The notes under the pieces are model-generated. The model saw only the letters and a list, made by a program, of their open reading frames with translations. It was not told the origin of the DNA and ran no database searches. A stretch of 13,479 bases of DNA, taken from Euperipatoides rowelli (lineage: Eukaryota > Onychophora > Udeonychophora > Euonychophora > Peripatopsidae). Where the stretch lies: NCBI GenBank assembly GCA_003024985.2, contig PXIH01S0000691.1; one strand, 5' to 3'. A program made the translations under genes and the position numbers. Below are positions 1 through 9,203 of the stretch, in pieces (the first letter of the stretch is position 1; each line of letters opens with the position of its first letter).

Positions 1-110
1 GATAAGGGAAGTTTGGAAGAGGAATGGAGAGGGTGGTTTTAATTAGGCTAACATTCATTTTTGAATGAATGACTCCGGAGATAAGGAGAAGCCAGTGAGT
101 ATCGTATCGC
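1..110 (+). mobile_element. 3' tail of a LINE copy
   Basis: The stretch at 69-94 matches 2859-2884 at 23 of 26 positions (core ATGACTCCG.A.ATAAGGAG.AGCCA). A CTAACAT word lies just upstream in both places. The second site sits at the end of the decayed LINE at 430-2905, so this looks like the 3' end of another copy of that family, cut by the left window edge. The upstream purine-rich bases fit the same family. No coding sequence can be assigned. The right boundary is a guess. Confidence 0.45.
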
Positions 111-429
111 GCATTGTGGGCAGAGGATAGATGGGGAAGATGTAAAACACGGTTAAAGAGTATCTAGATGTTGGTAGACTTTTTATATTATTTTGTACCG
201 TAATGTTTAATTTTATTAAAATCAAAATTAAACACAAGAATGCACCCCCTGTCCCACCCAACCCAGCACCCTCACACCAGACCCAACTCATAACCCTCAC
301 ACCCAACCCTGAACCCCACCCCTCCCTCCTAAAAAAACATTTTTGGCAACCCCTGTGGTGTTACCCGGGGTGCCCCCGCCCCCCCCCCCTGGTATGCCTC
401 TGTACAGGGGAGATGAGAAAAGTGGGAAG
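111..429. other. Unassigned, C-rich low-complexity stretch
   Basis: No gene is recognised. From about 236 to 390 the + strand is rich in CCCAACCC, CCCTCACACC and similar words, ending in an 11-base C run (379-389). Short open frames cross it on both strands, but their translations are only proline-rich or low-complexity and show no domain. It separates the LINE tail on the left from the LINE copy on the right and may be spacer or a degraded simple repeat. Confidence 0.5.
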
Positions 430-439
430 AATTAATAGA

Positions 440-1101
440 AATGAGTAATAAGGAGGGTTTGGACATAGTAGGTTTGGTGGAAATGCATTTAAGGGATGAA
501 GATATATTTTTTAGAAGGAGAATAAACAGGTGTAAATAGAGAGGAAAATAAAAAAGGGGGAGGGGGAATAGGATTTTTGGTTAGAAGGAAAATGGATATT
601 TAATACATGATGATACAAAAATTTGTAAAGAACATGTGGATTTTAATTAATAAAAAATATAGAAAAAATTAGTAGGATTAGTATAAATGGCAGTAAACGG
701 TGATAAGGAAGAAATTGAATGGGATAATAGTACCGTATAATATGAATGCGTTAAAAAAAAGATGATGAGGAATATAGAAGGGAGATAAAGTAATAATATT
801 TGGGGATTTTAATGGAAATATAGAATAATTTGAAGGAAGAGATAATAAAAATGAAGAGATGCTAAAAAAATTTTGCATAGAAAATAATTTGGAAATAGGT
901 AATTTGATGGGCATATGTGAGGGTGAATTTACTTGGGGTAGAAAAGAGCAAAAGTCGATAATTGAATGGAGTAAGGCAATTATAGGCATAAAAATATGGG
1001 ATGAAGAGGAGGCTGGATGTGGGACTGATCATAATTTAATTATGATAAATGGGGGAACTATAAGAGAAAGGAAAAGGATTAAAAAAGTGACAAAAAAATA
1101 A
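440..1101 (+). pseudogene. LINE endonuclease domain, broken (copy 1)
   Basis: This domain nicks target DNA to prime reverse transcription. Seen in order: LDIVGLVEMHLRDE with the catalytic Glu codon at 480-482; a GIGFLVRRKMD stretch near 570-597; EHVWIL near 632-647; FGDFNGN at 799-819; GEFTWGRKEQKS near 922-960; and GTDHNLI around 1021-1041, where the family usually has SDH. The last part is a continuous open frame from 859 to 1101 (80 codons). GDFN lies in the same frame, one stop upstream, while the Glu motif is in another frame, so at least one frameshift separates them. Catalytic positions are mostly kept, which fits neutral decay of a once active gene. The same domain recurs in copy 2 at about 4012-4680. 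Confidence 0.85.
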
Positions 1102-1689
1102 TAAAAGGATGGAATAATAAGAGGAAGGGCTAGTAAGATTTGGGAGTGAGGTTGTTAGAAGGTTAAAAATACAAAAGGAAAGAAGTTCTGAAAGATTCAT
1201 GTAAATACAAAATGAAGCGGCAAAAGAAAAATTGGGAATAAGATGGATAAGAAAAAGAAAAATAGTAATAGGAAAAAGGGGTGGAATAAGGAGATAGAAA
1301 AGTTAGTAATGGAAAGAATGAAGCTAATAGAGAATATAAGCAATGTATAAAAACTAATAAAAAAGATATGTGAAAGAAATTGGCAAAGATATTTTGAGTG
1401 TAAAAAGGAGACAAGAATTAAAATAGATAATCAAAGAAGAAAGATGGATAGGAAATTAATGAGTGAAATTAGAGGGGGAGGATGGGAAGGTTATAGAAAG
1501 TTTTGGGAAAATATTAAAGGGAGGAAAAAAGGGAAAAATAATCAGGAATTAGAGGGGATGGAAAGAATAGTAAATGATAGAGAAGAATTAAGATGTGTTA
1601 AATAAATTTGCTAGAAATATGCAGATGGAGGGGGTAGAAAACGAAAAAAAGAGAAAAAGATGAAAATATAAATGAAGAAAAATATAATT

Positions 1690-2262
1690 TAAGGATAGAT
1701 GAGAACTCATTTAATAGAATCATAGATAAAATGAATGATGGACAAGAGGTTTGGATGGAATGGCAATAGAAAAGATAAATGGATAAGGAGGGGAGAGAAT
1801 AATTAAGGTTGACAATGGAAGATTATGATGAATGCTAGAAAATTTCCAAATGAATGGCAGGAAACAAGAATAAGAATGGTACTTAAATGGAAGGGAAAGG
1901 ATAAGATTGAAAAATTACAGGCCAATAGAAGTAACAAGTGTATTAAATAAAAAAATTATGTACATTATGAAGGAATGGATGGAGGGAAATAATATAATAG
2001 GTGAGCTATAACATAGTTTTAGAAAGGATAGGAATATGACTATGAGTGACTGTTTATATATAATTACTCAATTGATGGAAAGAAGTATAAGGGAAAATAA
2101 TAGATTAGTGATAGGCTTTCTTGATGTTAAAAAGCTTATGATATGGCAGATAGGGAGAGGTTGTGGAACATATTACAGGAGAAAGGAATGGGTAGATATT
2201 GAAATAAATTTATAAGGATAATAAATACATATATCAATGGGGAGAGATAGATCATAGAATCA
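1690..2262 (+). pseudogene. LINE reverse transcriptase, N-terminal half, broken
   Basis: The front of the RT domain can be read across several frames. There is an NSFNRIIDKMNDG stretch near 1710, then PNEWQETRIRMVLKWKGKDK near 1848-1910, then GELQHSFRKDRN near 2001-2035, then LVIGFLDVKK at about 2107-2134. The last is RT motif A with its first catalytic Asp at 2123-2125. One base is missing just after it, throwing the expected AYD out of frame. A DRERLWNILQEKGMG stretch follows, then the homology stops. Motifs B to E, including the YxDD box, are not seen, so the protein could not polymerise DNA even if the stops were repaired. Confidence 0.85.
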
Positions 2263-2389
2263 GACAAGAAATTGGGAAAATAAAGAATGAAGGAGAAAGA
2301 TCTTGGCAAGAGAAAGTGTTATACATTAAATATGTATAAAAATAAATTATCTATCAAGGAAGAAGGAGAGTTATACGGAAACAATAGGG

Positions 2390-2560
2390 GAAGTGAATTG
2401 TTGTTTCAAGCAAGAACAGGTAGTTTGTAAAGGTTAGAGAAATACATTTTGGAGAGGGAAAAGGAATAATATGTGACATGTGATATATGAGAAGAGAATA
2501 TTGTACATATACTGTTGGAATGTAAAAGATTAGAAATCGAAAGATTGAAATTGATAAAAA
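2390..2560 (+). pseudogene. LINE ORF2 C-terminal region with Cys/His motif
   Basis: A frame beginning with GSELLFQARTGSL (from about 2391) is followed by a stop, then LEKYILEREKE, another stop, YVTCDI, and then EENIVHILLECKRLEIERLK (about 2494-2553). In many jockey/I-like LINEs, RT is followed by a region with an 'ARTG.L' segment and a C..C…H…C pattern, and this matches that layout. It sits only about 130 bp after the last RT segment, much too close for an intact ORF2, which supports an internal deletion. Function in the family is probably nucleic-acid binding. Confidence 0.7.
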
Positions 2561-2858
2561 TGGAAATTGTGGTTAGATTATTATAGTAACAAAGAAAGAT
2601 TAATAGTATAATGGTTGGGTTTTTGAAGAGAAAGGAAAATGGATGGGTTGAGTTAAAAATTTATTGGTTGAATGGGAGAGGGCTAAGGGTATGAAAAAAA
2701 TAAAAAAATTGAGGAAGAAATGGGGTAAATCATAGAATAAATTGGAGGTGACAGAGAGGGTGTTGTTGGGAGGAAATGGAAAGGAAAGTGAAATGGGAGG
2801 GGAATGAAATGAAGGGGAAGAATGTGTTTTAGAGTAGGGAAAATGACTAACATCAAAG

Positions 2859-2884
2859 ATGACTCCGAATATAAGGAGTAGCCA
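2859..2884 (+). repeat. Conserved LINE 3'-end block (also at 69-94)
   Basis: This 26-bp block differs from 69-94 at three positions. It marks the 3' end of the LINE family twice in the window and may be part of the 3' UTR or the last codons. No poly-A tail follows either copy. Confidence 0.6.
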
Positions 2885-2906
2885 TACAAATGAAAATACA
2901 CGAGAC

Positions 2907-3181
2907 GTTAAAACCTGATTGGCCTAATTCCTCTTTAATCACATGATCAAGATGGATAGAAGCCTTATTTTTTTGTTTACAGTCCTAACCTTACCCTGAA
3001 CCCTAACTCCAACTACGTATTAAGCTAACTTTATCCCAACTGTATGATAATCTAGAGGTGAAATAATCCTTTTTTGATTGATTTTGATCCAATTTTCCAG
3101 AAAACCTACCATAATGACGAAAATATATGCACAGATGTTAAAAACGCAGTAAAATTGAACTTAGGCCAATCAGTTTTTAAC
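2907..3181. mobile_element. MITE-like unit 1 with inverted termini
   Basis: The termini at 2907-2931 and 3157-3181 are inverted copies, 22 of 25 positions alike, with the core CTGATTGGCCTAA. The unit is 275 bp with no coding capacity. Its interior holds irregular CCCTAAC words (about 2985-3045). No clear target-site duplication flanks it, so it may be a MITE, a fold-back element or one half of a larger structure with unit 2. Confidence 0.5.
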
Positions 3182-3312
3182 CGCTTCTGAAAATACTAGC
3201 ATCTGGATCTCAGACCTACCATCATCATGCATTAAACTTAACCGTACACTGACCCTAACTCCAACATTAATATACTGACCCTAACTTAACTCTGACCCTA
3301 ACTTTAACTAAA
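2984..3312 (+). repeat. Irregular CCCTAAC tracts
   Basis: Two clusters (about 2984-3045 and 3230-3312) contain words such as CCCTGAACCCTAACTCCAAC and GACCCTAACT at irregular spacing. They lie inside the two MITE-like units. They resemble degenerate interstitial CCCTAA-type repeats rather than a true telomere array, because the unit never repeats perfectly more than once or twice. Confidence 0.55.
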
Positions 3313-3434
3313 ATATTAAAGCATAAATAAATAAAGTAACGGCCAATCAGAAGTTGGCTTTCAGATAGAATGGAAGCTGACCTCTGATTGCCTGTTTTGG
3401 GGCTTGATGACATAGAAGTCTGAGATCCAGACGT
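3199..3434. mobile_element. MITE-like unit 2 with inverted termini and TA flanks
   Basis: The sequence at 3200-3215 (CATCTGGATCTCAGAC) is the inverse of 3418-3433 at 15 of 16 positions. A TA dinucleotide lies just outside each end (3197-3198 and 3435-3436), as expected for a Tc1/mariner-type target site. The 236-bp interior has CCCTAAC tracts and a further GGCCAATCAG (3341-3350), the same word found in the ends of unit 1, so the two units may be related. It is non-autonomous. The TA flank could be chance in AT-rich DNA. Confidence 0.5.
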
Positions 3435-4011
3435 TAAAAAAGAAAAAAATATGGAAGGAGATAATCCATTAAGGGGAAAATAATGGATTCATGTATTACA
3501 GGTGCAGAATTTATCTAGGGGTGGGGGTCTAAGATGGAGGATATTAAATAATATAAAAAATATTTAAGGGGGTGGGACAATGAGATGGATCTGATTGAAA
3601 AAAAGGAGTTATTAGAAAAGACGTCTAAATTAATTTGCAGCTAAAAACTTTGCAAAGGAAACAAAAATATTTTAGTGTTTTGCCTAGATATGAATGGGAA
3701 GAGATTGTTAAGTTATAAAATTAAGGAAATTAATATGAAATTATGTGTTATTTGTAAAACCTTGGAGTAGATCTTATTGACCTATGGAATAATTTTGATA
3801 AATCTTTGTATAAGAGATGGGTCCACAATCATCTAAATAAGGAAGGAGTGAGATTATTAGGAGAAAGGCTGAAGGAAATAAATAGAAGTTGTGAAAAGGG
3901 GGCTGGTATAAGAACTAAATGAGATAATGGGAAGAAATGAGGGTAAATAAATATATAAAAGAATTGAGAGGATGGGTAAAAAGGGAATAAAGATAGCTTT
4001 TTTTCAATATA

Positions 4012-4680
4012 CAGGGAAGAAGGAAAAGTGAGAAATGGGTGGAGTTATTACAATGTGTAATAAAGAGGGAATAGGCCTTAATGGGATAGTGGAAATACAT
4101 TTAAGGGTTGAGGAAATACCTCATTTGGGGAAGGGAAAGTGGTTGGGAGGTAATTAGAAAAAAATGTAGGGGAAGTGTTTTTTGGTGAAATATATTGGGT
4201 GAATTTTTCTTTGGATAATAATGAACATTGTGGGGAGCATATTTGGACTGTAATAAATAAGGACAAAGAAAAGTTTGTGATTGGAGTGGTATATGTGACA
4301 GTAAATTGAAGAGAAAACATAGAATGAAATATAAGTATTTTCAAATGTATGTTAAAGGACAGAAAATATTAGAAGGGAAGGTTTAAGAATAATGGCGATA
4401 GTTTTTTTTTACTGGGCATATAGAGGAATTTAATGGATCTGGTAATGAGAATGTTAAGTTGTTAAAGTTTTTGTATCCAAAACAGATATGGAGATAGGTA
4501 TTGCTGTGTGGGTGAAAATATATGGAGTAGAGGGTTACAAAAATCAATTATATATTATATATTAATTGGGATTGAATTGGGGAGGGATATACAGGAAATT
4601 AAATACGCGATGAGAAAGAAAAGGCCGTGAATCCTATCATAATTTCATTCTGTTACTATGGAAAATTATATAAAGAATGA
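4012..4680 (+). pseudogene. LINE endonuclease domain, broken (copy 2)
   Basis: The start of the domain reads NIQGRRKSEKWVELLQ (about 4004-4055), then GIVEIHLR with the catalytic Glu at 4092-4094, then GVVYVTVN near 4283-4306 and TGHIEEFNG near 4411-4437, the counterpart of GDFNGN in copy 1. The GDFN residues themselves are damaged here. Stops and frame changes are frequent. This copy is more eroded than copy 1 and has no long open frame. Confidence 0.7.
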
Positions 4681-4889
4681 AGAGCCTAATGGAGAATACA
4701 GAAGATAGAGATAAAGGAATGTTAAAAAGAAAGCGGGTTTAACAAAGTTTTAAGAGGTTTTTGAAAGTAATATAAAAATGGAGAAAAATATGGATTTGGC
4801 TAGATTTATGAATTATTTGAATGAGGCAGCAAAACAAAATTTAGGGAAAAGGAAGATAAATGTTAATAGTAATAAAAGGAATGTATAAG

Positions 4890-5164
4890 ATGGGTTAGGT
4901 AAACAATTATAAACAGTTAGGTTACTTAGGTATACAATTATTATCATTATAGCAAATGTTTTTATTGCCAAATAGAACAGAAATCTGTGCCTTCTCCCTG
5001 ATGAGCAAATAAATTTTGTTTAAGTGTAATGATCCTAGGAGGTTCAAAAACGTTAATTGTTATATCATCTTTTTAATAAATTAACATTTTAATGTTAAAG
5101 TATGTGTTGTCTATAAATTGCTTCATTTTTATCTCATAATAGACATAATTTTGGAAAAATGAGA
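4890..5164. mobile_element. 275-bp insertion with 12-bp direct flanks
   Basis: GGAATGTATAAG occurs at 4878-4889 and again at 5165-5176, and the LINE alignment resumes after the second copy. This is the pattern of a target-site duplication around an insertion. The insert has a different composition (less purine-rich), no terminal inverted repeats and no poly-A tail. It contains an internal near-repeat at 4894-4910 and 4925-4941 (15 of 17 alike). The class is unknown: it could be a truncated retroelement, a SINE without a tail, or filler DNA from repair. Confidence 0.55.
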
Positions 5165-5444
5165 GGAATGTATAAGGTATAAAAAAAGATGAATTAAAAA
5201 GGGGACTATAAAGGAATGAAGTATATGAAAATGATGAGAAATAAAGGAAGGTGGCGGAAGGTAAATAACTAATAAGGAAGATATAGAGGTCATATAGAAG
5301 AAAAAGAAATGAAATATTTATTGAATAAATTTGCTAAAAATATGAAGGTAAAGGAAATAGTGAAGGTGAAGTTATAAGAAAGGTAATAATTGACAATGGG
5401 AAAAAGGTAAAAATAAAAAAATAAATATTTTTATAAAGTTTGTT

Positions 5445-6190
5445 ATGTATTTTTTGAAATATTTATTGCATTCCTAGTTTTATATTCCAAAACAGTGTAA
5501 GAATTATTTGGGATATAACTTGGATTTTTTTGTTTTGTTTTGCTAGTCTGATTTCAATTGTGTCAATATTTAATATTTGGAGAGCATCATCATAATAAGA
5601 TAATGTATTTCCAAAAATTATCTTTAAAGATTTTTTTTTGTATAGATTCTAAGCTTTTCAATTGTAATTTTGTTAATGAAGTGAACCATACTTCCGACCT
5701 ACTGTATATTCTAAACAAGGCATGATATAAACCAATTTTAGAGTATTCATGTCAAATTTTAGTCTTTTTAATCTGTATAGTATGGAAATTTTACTTGATG
5801 TTTTTTTAAGAGATCATTAATATGAAGACCCTATTTACTATTATCTTGAACAATAACACCTAAAATTTTAAAGATTACTTCAAATGTAATCTTAAAATTT
5901 TTATTATGCACATTTAAAGCAGATTTGGATTCAAGGTCATTCCACATTCTTTAACATCTAAACTAATAACGTCTGCAATGATTTGCATGATGTATGATAT
6001 CCAATTTCTGTAATTTTACCTGTTCTAACTACTGACAAGTCATCTATAAATTTGTATCTATATAGCACATCATTTGCAATCATATTTGTTGTGATCATAA
6101 AAATTAAATCCCCAATTACAGAACCTTGTGATACACCTTCTTTTACAAGTTAACTTTAAATATTGATTTGTATTAGGTATTTTTAATCAA
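5445..6190 (-). pseudogene. CR1/jockey-like LINE reverse transcriptase, C-terminal part, broken
   Basis: On the - strand, RT motifs appear in the right order. First is GVSQGSVIGDLIF near 6100-6140 (the 'GVPQGS.LGPLLF' box). Then comes YRYKFIDDLSVV, the catalytic box with FIDD at 6039-6050. Next is FKILGVIVQDN near 5840-5870, the 'LGV…D..L.W' segment of the thumb. Then MPCLEYTVG near 5700-5725, equivalent to 'RPVLEYASPVW'. Last is DDALQILNIDTIEIRLAKQN near 5540-5600. The order and words differ from the + strand LINE family, so this is a second LINE lineage. It is cut at both ends and has many stops; no endonuclease is seen. Confidence 0.8.
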
Positions 6191-6429
6191 TTGCATTCTA
6201 TTTCATAAGGATGTGAATCTCCAATTTAAAAAAAATGATGGATGGAAAGCAAGGGGCCTAGCATTTGAAATGAGAAATGCAGAAAATAAAGTTATACTAC
6301 CATCCTCGTCAGATAATAAATCTTCAAAAATCCAATCATGGTTGAGAGATATGGAAGCTTCACTATCTAACAGAGCATGATAGCACTCCAAATCACCATC
6401 TAGGATAGATAAAAATGAAATCATCGGCC
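6191..6429. other. Unassigned stretch between LINE and Gypsy remains
   Basis: A 77-codon open frame on the - strand (6203-6436) reads through an acidic peptide with LLSDEDGS near its middle, but no family is recognised. The + strand here is open for about 47 codons (6240-6380). It may be the pol linker before the integrase, since integrase homology starts immediately afterwards, but no RNase H motif is seen. Confidence 0.35.
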
Positions 6430-7478
6430 CATTCATTTTTTTTGGTGGCCACTAAAATTGATTAAGACATTTTACATACAACCAAGGAGTGGCCTGCCTG
6501 TGTTCACCATGTCGCTGAACCACCAAAAGCGCCACAACATTTCTGGGTACAAACATATAAAGCCATAAGAGAGAATACATCTTGGGGATTTTGCTGGTCC
6601 GGTGGGTGATTTTTATATTTTGGTCACAGTTGATGCTTATTCAAAATGCCAAGTAAAATCATTGACCTCAATCTGGACAATCCCAATGGTATAGGCTACT
6701 TCTTGGAAGAACTTTTCACTCAGTATGATTATCACTTGCAAATAGTCATGAATAATGGCACAGTTCACCTCAAAAGACTGCTAAATTATGTAAAAATAGG
6801 GGAATCTAACACACATTAACTTCCCATACCACCCAACGTCCAATAAGCAAGCTTAGAGATTTGTCCAGGTAATAAAAAAAAATCTAGCCAGATTGGACAA
6901 TTTGAGTAATCTTATTTTAAAACTAAAGGACATTATTCACATATCGTTCACAACATTCACTCACAAGAACAACTTATGCAGAACCATTCCTGAGTAAACA
7001 GTTACAGAATAGGTTACAAATGACAAACATCCCTGATCTTCAAAGGTACAGTGCCATATGCTCCTGTCGTAATACCCTCCTTATGATACGTCACTATAGG
7101 AGATTCCTTTCTCAAACTGTTAATTCATCTAAGGGAATGGAACATTGGGAGAGCGGGATAATTTATAAATCATATAAACCAGTTACATACTTTGTACAAT
7201 TCGAAGATGGACATATTGGGAAAAGACATATAGCTCATCAAGATTGAATGAACTGGTGGGAAATAAAATAAGGACTTGACCGACACCGCATCCAAATTCT
7301 AAAAGATTTCCAATGGGCTAAACATGTCCCTGAAACTCTCAAGGTTACTTTCCAGATAGCAGATGATGCTGAAGAGGGTTTGTCAAAACTAAATATTAGG
7401 GATGCCCGGTACCCAACTAGGATTAGCGAACCACTAAACTGTTTCAAGACAACCAAATTAATAACTGCTGATCCATGA
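6430..7478 (+). pseudogene. Ty3/Gypsy integrase and pol C-terminus, inactivated
   Basis: Integrase inserts the DNA copy of an LTR retrotransposon. It begins with the FFWWP box (about 6436-6450) and the remains of the zinc-binding HHCC domain. There the expected CPAC reads WPAC, Trp codon TGG at 6490-6492. PPKAPQHFW follows. The core has GDFAGPVGDFYILVTVDAYS with the first catalytic Asp at 6587-6589. The second Asp site reads NNGT, with Asn at 6751-6753, and a frameshift follows. In the HPTSNKQA stretch the catalytic Glu codon is TAG (6854-6856). The C-terminal part (7020-7247) is open and reads PVTYFVQFEDGHIGKRHI. A pol tail RYPTRISEPLN follows near 7408-7440, and the frame closes at 7476-7478. 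Upstream gag, protease and RT are missing. Confidence 0.88.
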
Positions 7479-7487
7479 AGGGGATAG
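7477..7487 (+). other. Candidate polypurine tract
   Basis: GAAGGGGATAG lies directly after the pol stop and just before the TG that starts the LTR. That is the expected place for the plus-strand DNA primer of an LTR retrotransposon. Confidence 0.55.
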
Positions 7488-7488
7488 T

Positions 7489-7715
7489 TGTGACCAGGAC
7501 CCCCTTCCCAGTCCTGGTTATGACATAAGCTACTATAAATGATTATTGATTAGGTGACTTTGCTATGTAAAGAGTGACTGTTAAGTTCTACTCCTGAGCT
7601 TGGGTCATAAAAGAACTTGTATGTTCATGAATTCTAATGGCTCTTTGCTTATTCTGTAATTCAAGAATTGTGTCAATGTTAGAATAAGTGTTTGTTGTAT
7701 TAATAATATACAACA
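7489..7715 (+). repeat. Probable 3' LTR of the Gypsy element
   Basis: It starts with TGTGACC right after the polypurine tract and ends with ACAACA, giving the usual TG…CA ends over 227 bp. An ACTATAAATG word near 7531 is TATA-like. The last 23 bp fold: TGTTGTAT (7693-7700) is the exact inverse of ATACAACA (7708-7715). No second LTR copy is in the window, so the ends are inferred from context, not from an LTR pair. Confidence 0.6.
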
Positions 7716-8578
7716 CTCCTTTTACTCTCGATTTTCAAAAATATTCCCAATGGCAGGAAAAGTTGCGGTAAGCCAAAAATATCATCATAATGATCCGCTT
7801 TAGCAGGGCTTTCAATTAAACCCGGATGTAGCACCATTATGGCTGCTTACTGTCGTTTTTCTTTTATTTTAATTATTTATGTTTTATTTATGATTTTTAT
7901 TTTATTTTATTGATTTGTAAAGACTATTTCTTTGTCCTGGTGAAGTGATTCTCATGTGTATGGATTTTGGACAGGCAATAGTGGGAATCAATGTGTTAAT
8001 ACAGTATAGTAATGGTGTCAATTTTTCCTATGCAGCGAGTCCTGTTAAGTTATACGTAACTAATTTTTTCTTTATGGAGAATGATGTTTCATCCATTATT
8101 TTGATGACTGTTCATTGTCTTTAAGAGATGAATGTTATTGGCAAGATGACTTTTGGGAAATAAGATGTGAAAATTGATAAGCTACCGTACTGATTGAACA
8201 TTTAGATGACGCTTTGTGAGGCATAGTGTGAAGCATATATTATGTTTTACTTATTACTGAATTAGAGACAATGTTACAGAAATTTACTGTCATTTTTTTT
8301 TTTGGCGTTATTATTAAAGGACTGAAGTTATGTCCTTAATCTTTCAATTTTATTCCTTAATAAATTTGCAGCTTTTAGTGTTGTGTGACTTTGGTATCTG
8401 CAAATGTTTTATGTCTGATGTATTTGATGACATTATTTGTGATAATCTAGAAGTCTGCTAGTCATAGGAATGAAAAATTTATTCATGAACTATGATTTAT
8501 TACTGGAATATCAATTATTTTATTTCATATTAAATTAAATTTTCTAATTTTAAGTTATCTATAATTTTTACCATACTA
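7716..8578. other. Unassigned AT-rich stretch
   Basis: No domain is recognised on either strand. It is T-rich with an 11-T run (8293-8303) and several AATAAA-like words. A start codon in good context at 7750-7752 is followed after six codons by GTAAGC, which would look like a tiny first exon with a donor site, but nothing downstream supports it. The stretch separates the + strand Gypsy 3' end from the truncated - strand Gypsy. Confidence 0.5.
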
Positions 8579-8889
8579 TTGTCGATAGATTGGGGTCTCG
8601 TCCTTAAATTTAGATTCATATGCTGGGATATTGGCACCTGTTATGTTTATTACATCTTCTATAAGTATGTGTTTGTGTTTTTTGATTATTGTTTCTAATG
8701 CTAGCTTGTGTGTTGCTCAATCCCAATTCGTTTGTTTTAAAAAGCCCATATAACTCACTCAATTCGCCATCTTATTTGTTGCTAGCAAAGATAGTCTTGC
8801 AGTTAAATTCCTTTCTGGCCTGTGATTGGTGGACAAACCTATCTCAAGCTTTACCTTCACCAAGTTTTAGCTTTACTATACACTTTTCA

Positions 8890-9203
8890 CATTCTATCAC
8901 TGTCATACTGGACACATATATCAAAGCCTAAAATCATTTGGAAAGCCACTCTATGCTGCATCTTTACTACACACACCTGCTGTAATATATTTTTATTTGC
9001 TAGCTTGATATTCACGACAGTTTTGATACTAGTGAGGCTTTTCCCGGATACGGGGGAACTTAATCGAGACCTCCATTTGTTCTATTTTTCAACCACTCGG
9101 GACAAACGTAACTTTCATCGATTAGGGAATTTTCGGCCCCAGTATCTAGGATTGCTAGGATTTTCTTTCTAAAAACCTTGACTACTATAATCGGTTTGTC
9201 ATT
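8890..9203 (-). pseudogene. Retrotransposon aspartic protease, broken
   Basis: This protease cuts the element's own polyprotein. The frame runs NDKPIIVVKVFRKK, then ILAILDTGAENSLID, with the DTGA active site at 9135-9146 intact. A stop follows the next 25 or so residues, with a frame change. The later GFDICVQYD (8902-8928) corresponds to the conserved 'ILG.D…' segment near the end of these proteases. Position after the gag knuckle and before RT is the usual Gypsy order. The active-site Asp is kept, but stops and frameshifts disable it. The + strand ORF 8822-9172 is only its antisense shadow. Confidence 0.8.

Larger units (their letters stand above)
430..2905 (+). mobile_element. Degenerate APE-type non-LTR retrotransposon (LINE), copy 1
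   Basis: Three parts of a LINE ORF2 lie in order on the + strand: an apurinic-type endonuclease (about 440-1065), the front of a reverse transcriptase (about 1690-2262) and the C-terminal region with a Cys/His-type motif (about 2390-2560). The reading frame is broken many times by stops and indels. The RT palm core with its YxDD motif is not found between motif A and the C-terminal part, so an internal deletion is likely near 2245-2275. The 3' end is placed near 2890-2905 because the block at 2859-2884 recurs at 69-94. The + strand is strongly purine-rich. Jockey/I-type relatives seem likely, but the clade is unresolved. Confidence 0.85.
3440..5430 (+). mobile_element. Degenerate LINE of the same family, copy 2
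   Basis: This copy matches copy 1 in order and spacing. The Glu motif (VEIHLR, catalytic Glu at 4092-4094) lies 728 bp before an AAT codon starting NEAAKQNLG (4820). In copy 1 the same two points (480 and 1211) are 731 bp apart. A second anchor, LNKFAKNM near 5320, matches LNKFARNMQ near 1597. The part before about 4000 is also purine-rich and may hold ORF1 remains (a run of 46 codons without a stop, about 3780-3918), but no ORF1 domain is recognised. Reverse transcriptase is absent: the copy ends near 5430, where the purine-rich bias stops. A 275-bp insertion splits it at 4890-5164. Confidence 0.75.

Noticed and set aside
203-448. Open frames across the C-rich stretch on both strands
   Set aside because: The peptides are proline-rich or low-complexity with no domain, as expected from a skewed simple sequence.
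678-1414. Open frames on the - strand opposite the LINE endonuclease
   Set aside because: They are antisense shadows of the purine-rich LINE, giving Phe/Leu/Ser-rich peptides that only mimic membrane proteins.
2984-3312. Telomere-like CCCTAA array
   Set aside because: The unit is irregular and interrupted and lies inside MITE-like elements, so it is not a telomere.
2683-4344. Three hydrophobic - strand frames resembling small membrane proteins
   Set aside because: Same cause: the complement of A/G-rich LINE DNA is T/C-rich and encodes Phe, Leu, Ser and Pro.
7750-7773. Tiny first exon (six codons then GTAAGC)
   Set aside because: The start and donor context are good, but no downstream exon or promoter could be supported.
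8822-9172. 116-codon + strand frame with apparent membrane segments
   Set aside because: It lies opposite the protease with its DTGA motif on the - strand, which explains the sequence better.
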